Shown here one piece after another: positions 15,351 to 20,289 of a stretch of 20,289 nucleotides of DNA. The translations under genes were made by a program, and so were the position numbers. Within the stretch, counting starts at the first letter, position 1. The number at the start of each line of letters is the position of its first letter. Below the pieces are notes generated by a model that saw nothing but the letters and a program-made list of their open reading frames with translations, ran no database searches and was not told the origin of the DNA. This DNA is from Lachnospiraceae bacterium UBA3273. GTDB taxonomy: Bacteria; Bacillota; Clostridia; Lachnospirales; Lachnospiraceae. The stretch is from the NCBI GenBank assembly GCA_002362385.1, contig DEUB01000030.1, forward strand, positions 1 to 20,289, written 5' to 3'.

Positions 15351-18134
15351 TCAGCGGTAAAACCTGATCTCTTCCACCTCTTCTATCCCCTCAAGCCAAA
15401 AATTGTTTATACGCGAAAACTGCCAGAATGGCGAAGAACCCACAGGAACCAGATAGGTTATATATTCTTCCGTCGCTTTTTCCGTCCCTGAAAGGATTCC
15501 AAAACTGTGACTCTCACTGTCTACATCGCTATAAAAGGAAAACTCCCATTGTTCCTTTTTGATCTTATCCCTCTTTGCCTTTATCCCTACATAAGATATT
15601 TCCGTACCGTCCACAGCGTTCATCTCTATCCTTAAAGCCGTTCCGCCCTCTTCTCCAATGCATTCGTAAGGAACTTCCATCATTTCCATGGATATATCCG
15701 TCCCGGCTCCATTCGCGGAATTTCCCCAGATAAAAGGAAGCATTCCCAAGTATTCTTTATGGCAGATAAGTCCCAGACTGCGTTTTCCGTCCACCGCTCC
15801 TTCAAGAAGCGCCTCCCCGTCCTTTAAGTAGACCACATCTCCGTAAACATAGGGCTTATATCCCATCCGTATCAAAGCGGTATAGAGCTGCATGCTTCTT
15901 AAGCTGACAGGCGCCAGGTCAAACCGGATCAGAGGCGCAGCCAACACAAGCTCCGGCCTTTCTTCATTTAAAAAGCTCATTGCCCTTTCCTGCATTTTTC
16001 TGTTACTGATGTTATATGCAGAAGTGAACGGCAGAAAGCTTTCCTTATCGAAAATAACATAGTGGGATATTTTATTGGTCAGGTCCAGATAACTCTGTCC
16101 CTCTGTCTCCGCTTCCATTACCGTCCGGATATTCTTCAGGCTGTTTAAGGTGCTCCCCTGTATAAATCCTGTTCCCAGGGCAGGAATCCCGACGCTGTCC
16201 CCGGAAACATATACTACCGGGTCTTTTATCTCCTCATCCATAATGCTGATCTCCAGCTCTCCTTCTATCTTTTGGGGAAACATGGAGTTTCCGTTATTCA
16301 CGGGCAGATATTCCCATGCCAGATATAAAATAAGAACGCCGCAAAGAACAGAGCCCGTCCGTAAAAAACAGATTTCATCCCTTTTGGGGGAAATTTCTTT
16401 ATCGGTAAAATTGCCCTTGCCCTCTGCCGCCGTCAAAATGAACAGCATTCCGAAAAATACCGCCAAGACCGCAAGCCTCGCCCCTTCATCATACCGGACG
16501 CAGGCATAATTGCCGATCACTGTCAGACAAAAAAGCATACTCACAAATGCGGATCTTTCGCGCCTGCTCCCCTTCAATGCATAGATGAAGGCCAGAAGGT
16601 AAGGCAGCGCAATTCCAAAAGTCCTTATAAAATGAAAATCCTCTCCGAATATGGGGGTTCCGTTTACATAGAGGGTAGTCCCTGCATTTTCCCCCAAAAA
16701 GCGCAGGATCTGCAGAAACAGCGGGATATAAGCGATCCCTGTCAGAAATAAAATACCGTAGGATATGGCAAATTTCTTCTTTTCCGACGGATTCCAGTTT
16801 TTAAAGTTCTTAAGTCCCGGAATGATATCCTTTACCGTCCGGTAAAGAACCTCCGGCAGGAACGCCACCGCCATAGCGCTTCCTATGGAAACATTCCATG
16901 ATATTCCCAATATACATAGAAGCACCCACCACCACAAATATCTTCTGCTGTCTTCCCGTACCCTGACGCTGAAGAGGATAAAGAATGCCGCAAAGAACAC
17001 CAGATAACGTACGCCCGCTTTTTGTACCAGATAAGGCATAAGCAGACATACCGTTATAAGGACGGCATACCTGTTACGGATGCATTTGCCCATAACAAAC
17101 GCAAGAAATGCCGCCATAAAAAGCTCCGCCGCCATGACCGCCGCACTCTGGGACATATAAGTGCCGTCAAAAAAGACCCGGTTCAAAGCACTGTAGAAGA
17201 AATCGCAAAAACCGTGTATAGGGTCAAGATCAAAGTAAGGCATTTTCCCATAGGACAAAAGCTGCTGCATGGGAAAGGCCATTTCCCCGTTATGAAAAAA
17301 ATCCACGCTTAAGATTCCTTCCGGAACAGCCGCAACGCTGTTTATGGCAGCTATCATCAAGGTCGACAAATAGATACCGGGCTTCTTTTTTAAGACCTGT
17401 ATGAGCTGCCATAAGAAAAATACAAGGAAAGCAGCCATACAAAAAAGCTTCCACTTCGGCGAATAGTAAAGCTGTATCCTGTCCCCCGCTCCTTCATATT
17501 CGTAGTAAAACCTGTAATATCCAGGCAGCCCCAGGGCCGGAATAAGCTGTGAAAAAAGCAGAAGCTTTCCCGCCAGGGAATCTATGTCTTTTTTCTTTAC
17601 CAAAAACCAGACCGATATACCAAGGAAAGCCACAGCCAGAAAAACAGCCGCCGCCCATACCGCCCATTGCAGCTCTTTCCTGTGTCCCGGCAAAAACGCT
17701 GCCGCCGTATTCCGCAATGCCAAAAGAGAAGTCTCGCATACAAAAAAGGCCATAAAATATTTTCCATAGGACAGATGACCGGACTGCCTCCGGCCTCCCT
17801 CTTCTTTTTCGGATATTGCCGGACCTTTCGCCTTTCGAAAGCCCCTTCCACGGAGCGCTGCCTTATGCAGGGCCAAAAGAAACAGGCAGAAAAACAAGGG
17901 AATCAAAAAAAGCATCAGATAAAATACATACAGATCCCCCTGCTTAAAATACCCGTCCCATACTGTACCTCCTGCCGCCAATTCTTCATAAACAGGCACT
18001 CTGTTATAAAAATACGGCTTTATCAGCCATATTGCAAAGGCTGCAGCAGCCAAACTAAAAAGGGCAGCAAGGAAAACCTCTGCCCCATTATCCGTTTTTA
18101 TTCCGTCCCGCAATTTAGAAAAATTACATTTCAT
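15351..18134 (-). CDS. Large polytopic membrane protein, GT-C glycosyltransferase-like, unknown function
   Basis: A 927-residue protein with a hydrophobic N-terminal part (to about residue 610) holding roughly a dozen or more membrane helices, then a soluble C-terminal domain of about 310 residues. An extracytoplasmic loop near 302-313 reads DLDPIHGFCDFF, recalling the acidic/His loops of GT-C sugar transferases that use lipid-linked donors. This is a resemblance, not a demonstrated domain. The start was set at ATG 18134 (MKCNFSK), 7 nt behind AGGAG; an upstream in-frame ATG at 18167 lies deeper in the preceding gene. It overlaps the end of the receiver-domain gene by 11 nt, implying translational coupling. 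Cell-envelope polysaccharide or lipid glycosylation is a guess. Confidence 0.7.
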   Translation of the reverse strand: MKCNFSKLRDGIKTDNGAEVFLAALFSLAAAAFAIWLIKPYFYNRVPVYEELAAGGTVWDGYFKQGDLYVFYLMLFLIPLFFCLFLLALHKAALRGRGFRKAKGPAISEKEEGGRRQSGHLSYGKYFMAFFVCETSLLALRNTAAAFLPGHRKELQWAVWAAAVFLAVAFLGISVWFLVKKKDIDSLAGKLLLFSQLIPALGLPGYYRFYYEYEGAGDRIQLYYSPKWKLFCMAAFLVFFLWQLIQVLKKKPGIYLSTLMIAAINSVAAVPEGILSVDFFHNGEMAFPMQQLLSYGKMPYFDLDPIHGFCDFFYSALNRVFFDGTYMSQSAAVMAAELFMAAFLAFVMGKCIRNRYAVLITVCLLMPYLVQKAGVRYLVFFAAFFILFSVRVREDSRRYLWWWVLLCILGISWNVSIGSAMAVAFLPEVLYRTVKDIIPGLKNFKNWNPSEKKKFAISYGILFLTGIAYIPLFLQILRFLGENAGTTLYVNGTPIFGEDFHFIRTFGIALPYLLAFIYALKGSRRERSAFVSMLFCLTVIGNYACVRYDEGARLAVLAVFFGMLFILTAAEGKGNFTDKEISPKRDEICFLRTGSVLCGVLILYLAWEYLPVNNGNSMFPQKIEGELEISIMDEEIKDPVVYVSGDSVGIPALGTGFIQGSTLNSLKNIRTVMEAETEGQSYLDLTNKISHYVIFDKESFLPFTSAYNISNRKMQERAMSFLNEERPELVLAAPLIRFDLAPVSLRSMQLYTALIRMGYKPYVYGDVVYLKDGEALLEGAVDGKRSLGLICHKEYLGMLPFIWGNSANGAGTDISMEMMEVPYECIGEEGGTALRIEMNAVDGTEISYVGIKAKRDKIKKEQWEFSFYSDVDSESHSFGILSGTEKATEEYITYLVPVGSSPFWQFSRINNFWLEGIEEVEEIRFYR

Positions 18135-19719
18135 TTTCCTGCTCCTGCATCTTGATATATTCCGCATAGGTCAGAGGATAATCATCCTTGATCCATTTGC
18201 GCGTTTTTTCTTTTACCTCATTTTCCTCAACCGGCTTTGCGATACAATCGGAAAATCCCAGCTCCAGATATTCCTTCTTCGCATCCTCCTTTGTATTTAC
18301 CGTCATCAGCACGATAGGCAGCTTCTGATAATATTCATCCTCCAGATAACGCAGTTCCTTGACTGTTTCAATGCCGCTTTTTTCCGGCATCATCTGATCG
18401 ATAAACACCATCTGGTAATCCTTCTTCTCTAACATCTTGATCGCCTTTGCACCTGTATCGGTACAGTCCGCAGAGGCTCCCATGGAATTTAAGATGGCAT
18501 CCATCAGCTTGCATACCTCTTTATTATCGTCCACGACCAAAACCTTGATCTGTTTTTTGAACGTCGCCTTTTTGTTCCATCCGGCGGAATCTCCTTTCAG
18601 CCTGCTGATCTCGGCCAGCTGCTCCGCCTTCCTCTTTTCGATAGTTCTCTCATCCTCCACCTTTTGCAAAAGGCAGATCCTGAAAACAGCTTCCTCCGAA
18701 TTGGACAGATCCTCAAAGCTTCCCTTCAGCTTTTCAATGATCCGCTGGCTCAAATAGTACCCCAAAGCCTTTCTGTTTACCGTAATGGCAGTAATATCCG
18801 TATAACCGCTGACCCTGATGATGAGGGTAATGCCCTGTTTTCTCTTAGGCACGATCCCGCTGTCATAGGTAACGGACAGCTTCACGGAAGCCTCCTTGCG
18901 GTACATTAACAAGTCAGAACAAATCCCCGATACCGCCTGCCTGATTTCCTCTTTATCCCCAAACAGCTTTACCGGCAGATGCTCATCCAGCTCCAGCTCA
19001 AATTTTTTATCCTTGCCCTTTATGATCGAGAGCATATCCCTTTCTATGCCGCTAAATAAGCTCTGTACATCATAAACGGATTCGTTTAACTGCAGTTCGC
19101 CGGCAATTCCTTTTATTTCCGCTCCGTACGGCAAGGCATCTCCGCCGTCTTTTCCCACACCTTCCCTGCTGTCCAAAAGCCAGCTTTCAAAAAAGCCGGC
19201 GGCATAATTTACAATGATCGTAATAAAAAGAAATTCCAGGGTAAATTTTAATACCGTCAGATAAATATTCTCCTTGCAGTAAAGAATCGTCTGACAGTCC
19301 AAAAGAAATGTAGTCCGGTAAATACATACGATCAGCATGCCCAGATAACCCACAATACACGCCTTCTGGGTAATTTTCTGATTACAGTATAAAAGGCTGA
19401 TGACCGGAACCGCCACATATATGACGGACAACTCCGCAAAGCGGTTCATGGAAATGAGCATCAGCAAAACTTCCATGGACGATAATATTACTAATGCGAT
19501 CAGTTCTTCATTGTAAACCAGTTTATTAATGATACCGGGAACAACGCTTAAGATCAAAATAAAAACGGATGCAAAAACCAAATCCTCCAGAGATCCTGAA
19601 TAGATTTCCAATCCCCGCAAAATGCATATAACCGGTATTAACAGCAAAAACAGAAAAGCGGTCTTCGACAAAATACCGTTTACCCTGATCGCCATTCTTT
19701 TCATCTTTTCGTTTGACAC
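18124..19719 (-). CDS. Membrane-anchored degenerate histidine kinase fused to a response-regulator receiver domain
   Basis: A 531-residue hybrid. About six membrane helices lie in residues 18-178 with almost no extracellular domain. Residues 190-365 resemble a GHKL ATPase region (LFGDKEEIRQAVS at 252-264, then ALGYYLSQRIIEKLKGSFE at 318-336). No H-box histidine motif, no N-box asparagine and no DxGxG box are visible, so it is probably catalytically dead. The C-terminal receiver domain (391-511) looks intact: DD 397-398, phospho-acceptor D441 in FIDQMMP, T473 in LMT and K495 in AKP. The start chosen is GTG at 19719, 6 nt after GGGGGAG; longer ATG starts reach into the promoter. It should receive phosphate from another kinase and act by protein contact, since there is no output domain. 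Confidence 0.8.
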   Translation of the reverse strand: MSNEKMKRMAIRVNGILSKTAFLFLLLIPVICILRGLEIYSGSLEDLVFASVFILILSVVPGIINKLVYNEELIALVILSSMEVLLMLISMNRFAELSVIYVAVPVISLLYCNQKITQKACIVGYLGMLIVCIYRTTFLLDCQTILYCKENIYLTVLKFTLEFLFITIIVNYAAGFFESWLLDSREGVGKDGGDALPYGAEIKGIAGELQLNESVYDVQSLFSGIERDMLSIIKGKDKKFELELDEHLPVKLFGDKEEIRQAVSGICSDLLMYRKEASVKLSVTYDSGIVPKRKQGITLIIRVSGYTDITAITVNRKALGYYLSQRIIEKLKGSFEDLSNSEEAVFRICLLQKVEDERTIEKRKAEQLAEISRLKGDSAGWNKKATFKKQIKVLVVDDNKEVCKLMDAILNSMGASADCTDTGAKAIKMLEKKDYQMVFIDQMMPEKSGIETVKELRYLEDEYYQKLPIVLMTVNTKEDAKKEYLELGFSDCIAKPVEENEVKEKTRKWIKDDYPLTYAEYIKMQEQENEM

Positions 19720-19759
19720 CCAATACTCCCCCGTAAATAAACAGTTTGCAACTAGCCTA

Positions 19760-19788
19760 ATTTTACCACAAGAGCGGGGGTTTATCAA
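19760..19788 (-). promoter_or_regulatory. Sigma-70-type promoter of the receiver/membrane-protein operon
   Basis: On the minus strand TTGATA (19788-19783) and TAAAAT (19765-19760) are 17 bases apart, each 5 of 6 to consensus. RNA would start near 19753, giving a leader of about 34 nt before the GTG start at 19719. A terminator hairpin lies directly upstream. Confidence 0.7.
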
Positions 19789-19792
19789 ATAC

Positions 19793-19827
19793 AAAAAAAG
19801 CCCGGAATCATCATTGAATGTCCAAGC
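19793..19827 (-). terminator. Intrinsic terminator of the small HTH-like ORF
   Basis: On the minus strand a 7-bp stem with two G-T wobbles (19827-19821 with 19806-19800) and a 14-nt loop is followed by T7 (19799-19793). The TGA stop of the small HTH-like frame (19811-19813) lies in the loop. It ends 4 nt before the next promoter, insulating the downstream operon. Confidence 0.6.
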
Positions 19828-19972
19828 CAATATCACCAATTCTGCCAGTCTTGGAGAATTTTTTCTTTATTAAATGATCGATCAATATGCTTTTGGGTAT
19901 GCCAGATAATTCAGACAATCGAATCAAAAAATTATTCTTTTTAGATACAATTTCTTGTATTCTGATCTTCAA
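19811..19972 (-). pseudogene. Short HTH-like frame, probably the remnant of a Cro/C1-type regulator
   Basis: A 53-codon frame from TTG (19972) to TGA (19811), open back to a stop at about 20000. It encodes IQEIVSKKNNFLIRLSELSG followed by IPKSILIDHLIKKK. The pattern resembles the helix-turn-helix of the small XRE proteins common in Lachnospiraceae (short-helix, LSxLSGIP, turn, recognition helix), with poor match after that. No ATG or ribosome binding site precedes it, so it is more likely the tail of a decayed gene than an active one. The match of its stop to a terminator supports a former gene. It was noticed by reading the minus strand and is uncertain. Confidence 0.35.
19838..19868 (+). 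terminator. Plus-strand terminator-like hairpin without an obvious gene
   Basis: AATTCT (19838-19843) pairs with AGAATT (19855-19860), with an inner CCA/TGG (19845-19847 with 19852-19854), a bulged G and a GTCT loop, then a T-rich run to 19868. No plus-strand gene precedes it, and it overlaps the HTH-like frame on the other strand. It may be chance, or may end an antisense transcript. Confidence 0.3.
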
Positions 19973-20169
19973 ACTGTTATTATGATATATAATTTCATAT
20001 TAACAGCGAAAAATTGCAAACCCCAAATATCTAACGACATATCTGTGTCCAGTCCAAAAAGGTTCAACATTTAGCATATCCGTCATCCATTATACCAGGG
20101 AAATTATTGATGTCGCTATAGGAATATGCATCTATCGAAGTATTTACCTTATCGACTTGATTTTTACAA
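19973..20169. other. AT-rich stretch without a recognisable gene
   Basis: About 200 bases clearly richer in A+T than the genes to the left, lying between the HTH-like frame and the toxin promoter. Frames on both strands are broken after a few codons (for example a minus-strand ATG frame of 8 codons near 20060). I see no repeat, RNA gene or motif I can name. It reads like decayed accessory DNA. Confidence 0.4.
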
Positions 20170-20175
20170 TATAAT
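20170..20175 (+). promoter_or_regulatory. -10 element of the toxin gene promoter
   Basis: A perfect TATAAT (20170-20175) precedes the toxin leader; RNA would start near 20182. The best -35-like boxes, TTTACC (20143-20148) and TTATCG (20149-20154), have spacers of 21 and 15 bases, so the -35 is unclear. Confidence 0.5.
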
Positions 20176-20245
20176 ATGCTTAACAGGGCAGCCGACAGGA
20201 CGGCTCCTATCCCGCTCCGAGTCTTGCGGAAAGGGAGGAATGCTT

Positions 20246-20289
20246 ATGAGTACATATGAGGAATTTATGATAATCCTGACCGTAGGTCT
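20246..20289 (+). CDS. Putative holin-like toxin, type I toxin-antitoxin (5' end only, cut by window edge)
   Basis: The first 14 codons encode MSTYEEFMIILTVG and then run off the window. This matches the start of the short (about 30-residue) single-helix holin-like toxins of Firmicutes (TxpA/BsrG-like group, typically MxxYExLMxMxTFG), which depolarise the membrane and are held off by an antisense RNA. ATG at 20246 follows GGGAGG (20233-20238) by 7 nt. The leader (about 20182-20245) is GC-rich and folds readily: AGCCG (20190-20194) with CGGCT (20201-20205), and CCGC with GCGG downstream. This is as expected for a toxin mRNA with restrained translation. The antitoxin gene would lie beyond the window. 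Confidence 0.65.
   Translation, partial: MSTYEEFMIILTVG

Noticed and set aside
17494..17851. Overlapping ORFs in other frames of the large membrane protein gene
   Set aside because: Shadows of a long GC-rich coding frame; no ribosome binding sites and no domain signal.
19726..19780. CCCCCG (19780-19775) complementary to the CGGGGG of the ribosome binding site of the receiver gene, with ATAAAC/GTTTAT crossing it like a pseudoknot
   Set aside because: The upstream partner lies in the spacer of a good promoter (TTGATA-17-TAAAAT), so it would not be in the transcript.

Overview
The window looks like a chromosomal stretch from a Gram-positive, low-to-mid GC member of the Clostridia, most likely Lachnospiraceae. 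That placement is inferred from the gene types: class III fructose-1,6-bisphosphatase, an L-box before dapA, the eukaryotic-type HisA, the holin-like toxin, strong GGAGG ribosome binding sites and rho-independent terminators. No rRNA, tRNA, CRISPR array, insertion sequence or prophage was seen.

Left part (1-5861). A cold-shock protein gene (+) and a stand-alone eukaryotic-type hisA (-) converge on one bidirectional terminator. A low-complexity lipoprotein gene (+) follows. Next is a minus-strand operon, dapA-dapB-fbp, preceded by a lysine riboswitch and an intrinsic terminator. Lysine should therefore shut off two steps of diaminopimelate/lysine synthesis and, by position, a gluconeogenic phosphatase as well.

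Middle part (5862-12417). On the minus strand lie a corrinoid adenosyltransferase gene (cobO type) and a tandem OB-fold SSB-like gene, each with a recognisable promoter. The translational GTPase typA (+) starts behind a leader that can fold into a closed multi-hairpin structure. Then come three minus-strand genes: a cytoplasmic GH26 glycosidase with a 17-bp palindrome upstream, the magnesium channel mgtE, and yigZ. The mgtE start lies inside the end of yigZ.

Right part (12418-20289). A class A penicillin-binding protein (+) has a good promoter and terminator. A two-gene minus-strand unit follows: a membrane-anchored degenerate histidine kinase fused to an intact receiver domain, then a large GT-C-like polytopic membrane protein overlapping it by 11 nt. 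Upstream is an AT-rich accessory stretch with a short HTH-like gene or gene remnant ending in its own terminator. The window closes on the first 14 codons of a holin-like type I toxin gene behind a GC-rich hairpin leader.

Most of the window is housekeeping. The parts most worth a second look are the pseudokinase-receiver plus membrane protein pair, the typA leader, fbp under lysine control, and the right-hand edge. All calls come from reading the sequence; no search or folding program was run.
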